Origin: Fibrella forsythiae
Lineage (GTDB): Bacteria > Bacteroidota > Bacteroidia > Cytophagales > Spirosomataceae
Direction of reading: 5' to 3'
NCBI RefSeq assembly: GCF_017353175.1
Contig: NZ_JAFMYW010000002.1
Span: forward strand, 62,001-126,000
Length of the DNA: 64,000 nt
In this document: positions 25,381-33,074 of the stretch, piece after piece
Position numbering within the stretch: position 1 is the first letter of the stretch
How the letters are laid out: every line of letters begins with the position of its first letter
Program-made: the position numbers and the translations under genes
The notes under the pieces: generated by a model
What the model was told of the DNA's origin: nothing
Databases searched by the model: none
The model's input: only the letters and a program-made list of their open reading frames with translations

Positions 25381-27750
25381 ATGCTGAAAACATACGCTCT
25401 ATTAGCCTGGCGGCACTTACTTGCCAACAAAATAACCTCGACGATTAACATGGTGGGTTTATCGGTGGCGGTGGCCTGCGCGATTACAACCTTCCTCATA
25501 CTCAAAAACTTCTCCACCCTCGATGATTTCCATGCCAAAGGCGACCGCCTGTTTATGGTTGAATACACGACCGAAGAGAACGGCGAACTACGTACCTACG
25601 GCGATGCACCCGCGCTGCTGGCCAGTGCCCTGAAAACCGACTGCCCGCAGGTGAAACAGACCGTGCGGGTCGAGCGGGAGGGCGTGCAGGTGTTCAATAA
25701 AGAGACCATTGTCGATGAGCAGCTTACCTACGCCGATACCAACTTCTTCGACGCCTTCACGTTTCCCCTGCGCTACGGTACTCCGGTCCTGTTGCGCGAT
25801 CCCAGTGCACTCATCATCAGTGCAGAAATGGCCGAAAAATACTTTCCCGGCCAACTGCCGGTGGGGCAACCTTTCACCCTCGTGACAAGTACACGCGAGG
25901 CCAAACAATTTACCATTCAGGGCGTGGCCGAGGCGTTCCCTACCAACACCGGCTTCCGCTTCAACTTCCTGACGGGCTATCACCCAAGCCACACCGCCCT
26001 GAAAAACCAGGACTGGAGCACGCACATCCAGGCCGTGTTTGTAGAACTGAACCAACCCACCGACGTCGCCGCGCTTACAAAACAGATGAGCCGGTATGTA
26101 GCGCGTTACAATGCCAAAAACCGAGAAAACCCCATCCGGTCGCTTACGCTCGACAACCTGCGCCACCCCGCGCCCAACGCCTACGAGGTGCGCCGTCGCC
26201 CCGCCGAAGCCAACGACCCCTATGCGTCGGCAGTGTTTGTGGCTATTGCCTTCGTAATGATGGCTGTGTCTTGCGCCAACTACGTCAATATTGCGCTGGG
26301 CAGCGTGTCGCGGCGGCTGAAGGAAATTGGTATGCGGAAGGTGCTGGGCGGCACGCGTAGACAGCTCATTGGGCAGTTTATGGCCGAAAACCTCTTGCTC
26401 TGCGCCATCGCCCTGGGGTTTGGGCTGCTCATCACGCAGGTGTTTCTGGTACCCCTCTTCAACCGGATTATGGTGCTCGACATTGCAATGAATTTCGACC
26501 AAAATAAGTCAATTTGGGTGTTTTTGGTTGGTATTCTGCTGTTTACGGCCCTGGCATCGGGGGGCTATCCGGCGCTATACGTGTCGTCGTTTCGGCCCAT
26601 CGTGATCTTTGCCGGGAGGCTGACGTTTAGCAGCAAGCGTAAATTGGGGCGGGCCTTGCTCGTGGGGCAGTTTGCGCTGGCGTTCGTAGCCGTTATCATC
26701 GGTGTGGTGCTGTCTAACGCGGGGAGGCAGTGGCAGCGACTCCACTGGGGTTACGACCCCTCGCCCTCGCTCGTGCTGCGCCTCACCGATAGCACGCAGT
26801 ATACAATCCTGAAAAATGAACTCCTCCAGAATGCCGCTATTGAGGGGGTGGCCGCCGCCGAATTCCACGTCGGCGAGTCGCTGAATTCGCAGCAGCTAAC
26901 CCTGGGCGGCGTCGAGAAGTGGGCAATGCGATACGATGTCAGCCCCGAATACGTACAAACGCTGGGGCTGGAACTGGCGAGAGGACAGTTTTTCAGCCCG
27001 CAACGCCCCGCCGAAAACAAGCAGTCGGTGCTTATCAACGAAACGTTTGTGCGCACGTTTGGCCTGAAAGAGCCGATCATTGGCCGGGCCATTCGGGTTG
27101 ATAGTCAGCTTGTAACGGTGGCGGGTGTGCTCGCCGATGTGAAGCTGATGGGGTCAGGAGCGATGCGCCCGGCCCTGTTTCGGGTGGCCGAAGCAGCGCG
27201 GTATCAGTATATGCTCGTGCGGTTTGTGCCGGGTAGTGGCCCGCGTGTCGTGGCGGCGCTGGAACGTACCTGGAAAGCCAAATTTCCGCACATACCGCTA
27301 TCGCATTTTTACCAGAAAGACGTGTTCGATTCCTTCAATTCAACGGTGGAAACGATGGCCGTAAGCTTCGGCTACCTGTCGGGGCTGGCCCTGCTCATCG
27401 CCTGCATGGGCCTTTACGGACTGGCCACGCAGCATTTCGTGCAGCGTGTGAAGGAGGTGAGCGTCAGGAAGGTGCTGGGAGCTACGGTGGCGCAGGTACT
27501 GTTGCTGGTGAACCGCGAATTTATGCTGCTGCTGTTACTGGCGAGTGGGCTGGCCAATGCGTTCTGCGTGGCGGGTTTTGCGGCGTTGCTGCGAGCCACT
27601 GAGCAGTTTACGAGTGCGTTGCGGATCGAGGCGGGGCCGTTTCTGGTGGCCAACGCGCTGGTGCTGTTCACTGCGGTGATGTCGGTCGGCTGGCAAAGTT
27701 GGAAAATCGCCACAATCCGGCTGGCCGAGTCGCTGAAAAACGTGGAGTGA
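25381..27750 (+). CDS. Duplicated FtsX/MacB-like permease 4, divergent copy
   Basis: 789 residues from the ATG at 25381, which gives MLKTYALLAWRHLLANK, aligning with the starts of the other copies; the ATG just before it (25378) is equally possible. Coupling helices are altered: KEIGMRKVLGG (near 313) and KEVSVRKVLGA (near 690). The C terminus is KIATIRLAESLKNVE instead of the usual KAALMNPVKSLR. The WW pair before the last helix is missing, and the loop after TM1 is STLDDFH. It is the most divergent member here and also looks GC-richer in third positions than its neighbours. It has its own promoter module and is flanked on both sides by remnants of ordinary permease tails, which suggests later arrival or survival after a deletion. 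Confidence 0.87.
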   Translation: MLKTYALLAWRHLLANKITSTINMVGLSVAVACAITTFLILKNFSTLDDFHAKGDRLFMVEYTTEENGELRTYGDAPALLASALKTDCPQVKQTVRVEREGVQVFNKETIVDEQLTYADTNFFDAFTFPLRYGTPVLLRDPSALIISAEMAEKYFPGQLPVGQPFTLVTSTREAKQFTIQGVAEAFPTNTGFRFNFLTGYHPSHTALKNQDWSTHIQAVFVELNQPTDVAALTKQMSRYVARYNAKNRENPIRSLTLDNLRHPAPNAYEVRRRPAEANDPYASAVFVAIAFVMMAVSCANYVNIALGSVSRRLKEIGMRKVLGGTRRQLIGQFMAENLLLCAIALGFGLLITQVFLVPLFNRIMVLDIAMNFDQNKSIWVFLVGILLFTALASGGYPALYVSSFRPIVIFAGRLTFSSKRKLGRALLVGQFALAFVAVIIGVVLSNAGRQWQRLHWGYDPSPSLVLRLTDSTQYTILKNELLQNAAIEGVAAAEFHVGESLNSQQLTLGGVEKWAMRYDVSPEYVQTLGLELARGQFFSPQRPAENKQSVLINETFVRTFGLKEPIIGRAIRVDSQLVTVAGVLADVKLMGSGAMRPALFRVAEAARYQYMLVRFVPGSGPRVVAALERTWKAKFPHIPLSHFYQKDVFDSFNSTVETMAVSFGYLSGLALLIACMGLYGLATQHFVQRVKEVSVRKVLGATVAQVLLLVNREFMLLLLLASGLANAFCVAGFAALLRATEQFTSALRIEAGPFLVANALVLFTAVMSVGWQSWKIATIRLAESLKNVE

Positions 27751-27794
27751 GCAATACGCCCGCTTTCAGGCCCCGACTAGCAACGGGTAACGCC

Positions 27795-27955
27795 ATGACC
27801 GGTTGGTTACGCGATTTCGCCTATACAGTTGACCTCGACGGGTGGGTGTTTGCGCGCTCAGGTACGTTCGCCATTGGTGTTGCTATGCGCACGGTCAGTT
27901 TCCAGAACCCGAAGCCGAGATGGCTAACCCGCTGAAAAGCCTGCGAATGGAGTAG
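27795..27955 (+). pseudogene. Frameshifted 3' fragment of a permease gene
   Basis: About 50 codons read TGWLRDFAYTVDLDGWVFA, RSGTFAIGVAM and RTVSFQ, closely matching the end of permease 3 (NWLRDFAYKVDLDWWMFA...). The frame then slips and the last words NPLKSLRME with a stop appear in another frame. No upstream part of the gene remains. It is a decaying remnant of a second permease copy, 45 bp after the divergent permease 4. Confidence 0.75.
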
Positions 27956-28017
27956 GGTAGTGGGCTTGAGGTACAGCTTCGCATAAGAACCCTCCGACAA
28001 CAGAACAATCCCAACGC

Positions 28018-28066
28018 GTCAACTCCCCTTCCTGCTTTCCTCCCTCCTCCGTTCCTCCTTTCCCTC
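28018..28066. repeat. Pyrimidine tract related to the purine/pyrimidine spacers
   Basis: TCAACTCCCC followed by CCTTCC/TTTCCTCCC/TTCCTCC units, ending at the stop codon of the minus-strand MacB-like gene. It corresponds to one arm of the spacer family; no matching purine arm is present, consistent with rearrangement here. On the minus strand it would be a purine-rich 3' tail. Confidence 0.5.
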
Positions 28067-29290
28067 TCACTCGCGCCGGATGGCTTCGACGGGGTCGAGG
28101 CGGGCGGCGCGCATGGCTGGGTATGTGCCGAAGAGGATGCCAATCAGCATAGCGATGGCGATGATGAGGCCGAACGTATTCCATGTGTAGGCGGCCTGGA
28201 AGGGGACATCAGTGATGGCTTTGATAATGGGGATGAACGCCAGCGTACTCAGAATGCCCAGCGTTAGGCCCAGTAAACTACCCAGCGTAGAAATGGTGAT
28301 CGATTCGGAAAGGAACTGCCAGAGAATATCGCGGCGTTTGGCTCCCAGCGCTTTCCGAACGCCAATTTCGACCGTACGCTCGGTGACCGAAATGAGCAGC
28401 ACGTTCATGACACCGATGCCACCCACCAGCACCGAGATGCCGACGATCAGGCCCATGACGAGCCGGAATAGCAGAAAACCTTTTGCGGCCTGATCGACGC
28501 GCTGTTCGTTGGTGATGATCGTGAAATCTGTCTCCTGGCCGTTCGTGTTTGCTTTCAGCCAGCCTTCCAGTTCCTTCTTTAACGCAGGTACGTCCTCCAC
28601 GCTACCCGCTTCGACCACACACGTGGGCGGCGTGGCATTCAGCGTGCTGTCTGAGAGTAGCGTAATGGGCATCAGGAGTTGCCCTACTTTGGCGTCTTTA
28701 TCGGCCGAAATACCAATGATCGTTAGTTGCTTCCCATTGTAGGTCACCTGCTGGCCAATCGCCGTTTTTTCGGGTTGCTTACCCACCAACTGCTTCGCCA
28801 GCTTCTGATTGATAAAGGCTACCGGGCGTAGTGCGTTCAGATCTGCTTCGGTAAATGCCTGACCATGGATGAGCGTTAAATCGCGGTGAAGGGGCAAACT
28901 TAACCCGGTGACAATGGAACCCGTTTTCCGGTTTGATGCCTGCAGCGTCAGCTCACCATTCTGTCGACAATACAGATATGCCGTGGCGGGTTTGGTCAGC
29001 GACGACCGCATCTTCTGAAACGACCCGTAGTTGAAATGCGCATAATCGGCCTTACGTACCTGCACATCGTTCACTGTTTTGTAGGGGTTCGACTGCACAA
29101 TGATCGCTTTTAGCGATGTCGTTTTTGCAATCTGCTCCTGCGCGTACTGTTCCATGCCATCGATCAGCGATAGAATGGCGACCAGCGCTGCCACGCCGAT
29201 GACAATACCGAGAATCGACAGCACCGTATGGAAAAACCGAGTGCGGATGTTTTGCAGGGCGGTGGCAAACGAAACAAGGACCTTCTTCAT
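28067..29290 (-). CDS. MacB-like ABC transporter permease, single-unit
   Basis: 407 residues, half the size of the array permeases: the standard MacB layout with TM1 (about 20-43), a periplasmic domain (45-275), then TM2-4 with one coupling helix VEIGVRKALGAKRRDIL (near 310) and the tail YPAMRAARLDPVEAIRRE. That tail and the GGIGVMNVLLISVTERT motif are those of the MacB/LolC-like permeases of tripartite efflux pumps, so it belongs to a different branch from the tandem array. Such permeases normally sit next to an ATPase and a membrane-fusion protein; neither is present. It is transcribed against the array, and its promoter must lie in the 111 bp before 29401. Confidence 0.87.
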   Translation of the reverse strand: MKKVLVSFATALQNIRTRFFHTVLSILGIVIGVAALVAILSLIDGMEQYAQEQIAKTTSLKAIIVQSNPYKTVNDVQVRKADYAHFNYGSFQKMRSSLTKPATAYLYCRQNGELTLQASNRKTGSIVTGLSLPLHRDLTLIHGQAFTEADLNALRPVAFINQKLAKQLVGKQPEKTAIGQQVTYNGKQLTIIGISADKDAKVGQLLMPITLLSDSTLNATPPTCVVEAGSVEDVPALKKELEGWLKANTNGQETDFTIITNEQRVDQAAKGFLLFRLVMGLIVGISVLVGGIGVMNVLLISVTERTVEIGVRKALGAKRRDILWQFLSESITISTLGSLLGLTLGILSTLAFIPIIKAITDVPFQAAYTWNTFGLIIAIAMLIGILFGTYPAMRAARLDPVEAIRRE

Positions 29291-29401
29291 GGGAGCATGG
29301 CGCCCACGCTTCGTGCAGGCTTCACGAAATAGCAGCGTACTGGGCGTATGGCCAACGGCTATGTGATAAGCGGCTGAGTGACTTCTGATTTCGACGTGTA
29401 C

Positions 29402-30250
29402 TCAGCGATAAAATGCCTGAAGCCCTTTCAGAAAACTTAACTGTCCCGTATCCATGTGCTCAAGCTGGTTGTATACGCCCCCTTTTACGACCAGTACGTT
29501 ATTCGCTTTCAACTTCTTGGTCAGGTCGTTTACTGGTTTGATACTCCAAACCGAGTCTTCAGCGCCACCCACTGAGATAAAAATGCGTGTCGAATCAATT
29601 CGACCGGGCGACGCTAGCTTTGCTAGTAGTTGATTTAAATAGAAATCGTGATACCACAGAGAAGGGCTGGCTGCGATGAAGTTTTTGAATGCTCCCGTTC
29701 TAGCCGTCGTCTGAGCCAGTAGCGAATACAACGTAAAATACCCACCAAATGAGTGACCAAGCAGCGACCGATTCTGTTTAGTGGTTCGGAATGTTGAATC
29801 GATAGTTGGTAATAAGGTACTGATTATGAAATGCCTGAACTGTTTGCCGCCGCCGGTCGTCGTCAGTTCATCCGATGGCAGAGCTGCCGGGTAGAGGTAA
29901 TCTCTGGTGCGAAGCGAATCCATGTCGTTGAGTGATCTGTAGCCAACGCCTACCAGAATAAGCGGCGGTAACAGTCCCGCCTTTTCATACTGCCGCACAC
30001 TAGCCGCCAGCATCGGAAAATGAAAGTTGGCATCCAGCAGAACAACGACCGGATATCGTTTGGTCGTGTTGTCTTTGTAGTCGACAGGGAGTTGCGTCTG
30101 GATGGAAAAGGAGTCTTTTACCTCGGGAGAAAAAATAACGAAGCTGTCGTGTTTAGCGGTAGAGGCCGCTTTGTTGGTCGTATTCGACTGACATCCGATA
30201 AAGAAGAGCAGGCTGCAAACGCCTGATAATTTGGTGAGTTGTGCGATCAT
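29402..30250 (-). CDS. Putative esterase lipoprotein (alpha/beta hydrolase, PF00756-like)
   Basis: 282 residues from the ATG at 30250, preferred over an in-frame TTG three codons earlier. A lipoprotein-type signal ends in LLFFIGC. The alpha/beta-hydrolase core has YPVVVLLDANFHF (near 65), the nucleophile elbow LLGHSFGGYFTLY (Ser near 168), GGAEDSVWS (likely acid region, near 225) and a late His in QLEHMDTG (near 266). This is the pattern of the Fes/IroE-like 'putative esterase' family, which hydrolyses siderophore or other esters; the substrate is unknown here. It is upstream of, and codirectional with, the MacB-like gene (111 bp apart). Confidence 0.8.
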   Translation of the reverse strand: MIAQLTKLSGVCSLLFFIGCQSNTTNKAASTAKHDSFVIFSPEVKDSFSIQTQLPVDYKDNTTKRYPVVVLLDANFHFPMLAASVRQYEKAGLLPPLILVGVGYRSLNDMDSLRTRDYLYPAALPSDELTTTGGGKQFRHFIISTLLPTIDSTFRTTKQNRSLLGHSFGGYFTLYSLLAQTTARTGAFKNFIAASPSLWYHDFYLNQLLAKLASPGRIDSTRIFISVGGAEDSVWSIKPVNDLTKKLKANNVLVVKGGVYNQLEHMDTGQLSFLKGLQAFYR

Positions 30251-30446
30251 GCGTGACAAGAGAAGTAAAGTGTTGAACGGGATAAGTCAGTGAGTAACGA
30301 CGAGCCGCTACCGTTCTAATGACCGACCACTTTTTAAGGATTATTAATTCCGCCTTGCTGCCACGTACCCAAGAACTGCCCTGCCGGTTGACCCATAAAT
30401 CAGCCTGACGCAGCACCTGCGCTGCTGTCCGTTTATAAATCAAAAC

Positions 30447-30529
30447 GTCCGAATGCGGACAGGTGTAAAAAGAATATCGATTTTAATTAACTGATTATCA
30501 AATGTTTAAAATTGCGGTATCGGATTTGG
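30447..30529 (+). promoter_or_regulatory. Enhancer site plus sigma-54-like promoter for the 30568 permease group (copy 5-type, two half-sites)
   Basis: CGTCC and CGGACA (30447-30461) keep the spacing of the last two half-sites in the other copies; the first CGGACA is missing, though a TGTCCG lies further up at 30426. Again 55 nt after the last base lies the GG of CGGTAT (30515-30520), then five bases and TTGG (30526-30529). Predicted start of transcription is near 30541, 27 nt before the ATG. It is the weakest copy by sequence, but the spacing is identical. It would control the seven-permease run 30568-47975. Confidence 0.6.
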
Positions 30530-30567
30530 ATAAGCCTTAGTGAATTAATGGCACGCGCCTGCATCCT

Positions 30568-32997
30568 ATGTTCCAGAACCATCTTAAAATCGCCTGGCGG
30601 AACCTGATCCGTAATAAAGCCTTCTCGGCGATCAACATCGTTGGGCTGGCCATCGGGTTGAGTACGTGTCTGCTCATTGGCCTGTTTATTCTCGATGAAC
30701 TGAGTTACGACCGTTACAATGAGAAGGCCGACCGCATGGTTCGGGTAGTGTTCCGGGCGTCGATCAATGGGCAGAAAATTCGCGAGGCACACGTGATGCC
30801 GCCTGTAGCGCAGATTCTGAAGGCAAACTACCCCGAAGTGGAAGCTGCCACTCGCTTGCGTGCGGCCTGGCCGTCGCTCATCAGCTACGGCGAAAAATCA
30901 TTTCCGAACGAACGCTTTGCCTATGTCGACCCGAATTTCTTCCAGGTCTTTACGCTACCGCTCATTGCCGGTAATGCCAAGACGGCACTGGCGGAGCCAA
31001 ACACCCTGATTATCTCACAGTCGGCGGCGGAAAAATATTTCGGTACTGAAAACCCAATCGGGAAGGTGCTGACGGTGAAAAGCTGGAACGCGACTTTTAC
31101 TGTGATGGGTGTAATGCAGGACGTGCCTACGAACTCGCATTTTCACGGCGACTTTTTTGCGTCGCTGGTTGGCGTTCCCGATGCCAATTCCACGTCGATG
31201 ATGACCTCGGAATACCATACGTACCTGGTGTTGCCGAAGGGATACGACTACACGCAGCTGGAAGCGAAACTACCGAAGGTGGTGGCAACCTACATGGGCC
31301 CACAGTTACAGAAAGCGTTCAGCATGAGTTTCAGTGAATTCCTGCAAAAAGGCAATCAGATTGGTCTATTCCTAAACCCTCTAACCAGCATACACCTTCA
31401 CTCAGATTCAACGCAGGATCTGGAACCGGGGGGAAATAGTCAGTATGTCTACATCTTCGGTGCCATTGCCGTGTTTATGCTGCTGATCGCCTGCATCAAC
31501 TTTATGAACTTATCCACAGCCGGAGCGTCGAAACGTGGAAAAGAGGTTGGTGTTCGGAAAGTATTGGGTTCACTCCGTTCCAGCCTGACGGGTCAGTTCC
31601 TGACCGAATCACTGCTGTTGACGGCCATTGCGCTGGTGTTGGCATTTGGCCTGGTAGCCGCAGCCCTGCCCTTCTTCGATGGGTTGACCGGGAAAAAACT
31701 GAGCCTGGACCTGCTGAAAATGCCCTGGCTGGTACCGGCTATTCTACTGCTGGGTACGTTGGTAGGGCTGTTGGCGGGTAGTTATCCAGCGTTTTTCCTG
31801 TCGTCGTTCAAGCCCATCGCAGTCTTGAAGGGAGGTACGTCGCTTAGCTGGTCGGGCAAGTCGGGGATTGGTGTTCGGTCCGGGCTGGTTGTCTTGCAAT
31901 TCTTCATCGCTACGCTGCTCATGGTGGGCACCACGGTAGTTTACCAGCAACTCAACTTCATTCAAAACACTAAACTAGGCTACGATAAAGACCAGGTGCT
32001 GGTGCTGCGCGACGCGTGGCGGCTGGGTAAAAACGAAGCGGTTTTCCGCCAGCAAGTGGAGCAGGATTCGCGGGTGGCCAATGTGAGCGTGTCGGGTTAT
32101 TTACCGGCTGGACCAACCAATAACAATAATTTTATTTCATACGCAGATAATAACTCGTCGCAATTGATCACCACCCTTCGCTATGATATCGACAGCCGGT
32201 ACATTCCGACGATGGGCATGGAGATGGTAGCTGGTCGCAATTTCTCACCGCAGTTCCCAACCGATTCGATGGGTGTGATCCTGAACGAAACCGCTGCCCG
32301 CGCCTATGGTTGGGCAGGTAATGCCTTGGGTCATACGATCACGCATGCCGAGAATGACGGTAGCCGCATGACGTACCGGGTCATCGGCGTGGTGAAAGAT
32401 TTTCATTTTAAGTCGTTTCATGAGCGCATTTCGCCGTTGCTGATGGTGCTCGGAAAAGGCGAAGGGTCGATCATCATCAAGGCCAAAACAAAAGACGTGA
32501 GTGGGTTACTGGCCAGCCTGACTAATCAATGGAACGCGTTCAAACCTGAAGTGCCGTTCAGCTACACGTTTCTGGACGAGAGCCTGATGCAAACGTACCT
32601 GGCCGAACAAAAAACGGGGCGCGTTCTTGGTCTGTTTTCCGGGCTAACCATCTTCGTGGCCTGTCTGGGTCTGTTTGGCCTAGCAATGTTCACCGCCGAG
32701 CAACGCCGCAAGGAGATTGGCGTGCGGAAAGTGCTGGGCGCCACCGTCGCCAGCGTGGTTGGGCTACTCTCGAAAGATGTGTTAAAACCCGTGCTGGTTG
32801 CCATTGCCTTCGCCAGCCCCATTGCCTGGTGGGCCATGAACAATTGGCTGGCCGACTTCGCCTACAAGATCGATATTCAGTGGTGGGTCTTCGCCCTCGC
32901 CGGTACGTTAGCGGTTGCCGTGGCCCTGCTGACGGTGAGTTTTCAAAGTGTAAAAGCCGCGTTGATGGACCCGGTAAAGAGTTTACGATCGGAGTAG
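30568..32997 (+). CDS. Duplicated FtsX/MacB-like permease 5
   Basis: 809 residues. N terminus MFQNHLKIAWRNLIRNK, ELSYDRYN after TM1, coupling helices KEVGVRKVLGS (near 324) and KEIGVRKVLGA (near 714), tail SVKAALMDPVKSLRSE. The second periplasmic domain begins with an Asn-rich loop (GPTNNNNFISYADNN), reminiscent of permease 2. It leads the longest uninterrupted run: seven permeases and three small genes in 18.8 kb with gaps of 11-160 bp. The start codon is fixed by alignment with the other copies and by the promoter module ending 38 bp upstream. Confidence 0.9.
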   Translation: MFQNHLKIAWRNLIRNKAFSAINIVGLAIGLSTCLLIGLFILDELSYDRYNEKADRMVRVVFRASINGQKIREAHVMPPVAQILKANYPEVEAATRLRAAWPSLISYGEKSFPNERFAYVDPNFFQVFTLPLIAGNAKTALAEPNTLIISQSAAEKYFGTENPIGKVLTVKSWNATFTVMGVMQDVPTNSHFHGDFFASLVGVPDANSTSMMTSEYHTYLVLPKGYDYTQLEAKLPKVVATYMGPQLQKAFSMSFSEFLQKGNQIGLFLNPLTSIHLHSDSTQDLEPGGNSQYVYIFGAIAVFMLLIACINFMNLSTAGASKRGKEVGVRKVLGSLRSSLTGQFLTESLLLTAIALVLAFGLVAAALPFFDGLTGKKLSLDLLKMPWLVPAILLLGTLVGLLAGSYPAFFLSSFKPIAVLKGGTSLSWSGKSGIGVRSGLVVLQFFIATLLMVGTTVVYQQLNFIQNTKLGYDKDQVLVLRDAWRLGKNEAVFRQQVEQDSRVANVSVSGYLPAGPTNNNNFISYADNNSSQLITTLRYDIDSRYIPTMGMEMVAGRNFSPQFPTDSMGVILNETAARAYGWAGNALGHTITHAENDGSRMTYRVIGVVKDFHFKSFHERISPLLMVLGKGEGSIIIKAKTKDVSGLLASLTNQWNAFKPEVPFSYTFLDESLMQTYLAEQKTGRVLGLFSGLTIFVACLGLFGLAMFTAEQRRKEIGVRKVLGATVASVVGLLSKDVLKPVLVAIAFASPIAWWAMNNWLADFAYKIDIQWWVFALAGTLAVAVALLTVSFQSVKAALMDPVKSLRSE

Positions 32998-33074
32998 CTG
33001 TAGCGCCGAAGCTCCAGCTTCGGTAGTTGTTGAATATTTCTAACTACCGGAGCTGGAGCTCCGGTGCTACAACA
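32998..33074. repeat. Spacer inverted repeat, AGCTCCAGCTTCGG family (copy 3)
   Basis: GTAGCGCCGAAGCTCCAGCT and the following TCGGTAGTT face TAACTACCGGAGCTGGAGCT and CGGTGCTAC. The stem is about 28 bp with few mismatches and the loop about 12 bases. The element occupies the entire gap between the stop of permease 5 and the ATG of permease 6. Confidence 0.8.

Noticed and set aside
28067-29290. The MacB-like gene as a truncated array permease
   Set aside because: It has a complete four-TM MacB layout with its own tail (YPAMRAARLDPVEAIRRE) and different core motifs, so it is a full-length member of another branch.
30549-30563. TGGCAC-GCGCC-TGCA just before permease 5 as its sigma-54 promoter
   Set aside because: The spacing between the two elements is one base short and transcription would begin inside the coding region. 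The element at 30515-30529 has the correct spacing and the 55-nt distance to the enhancer half-sites.
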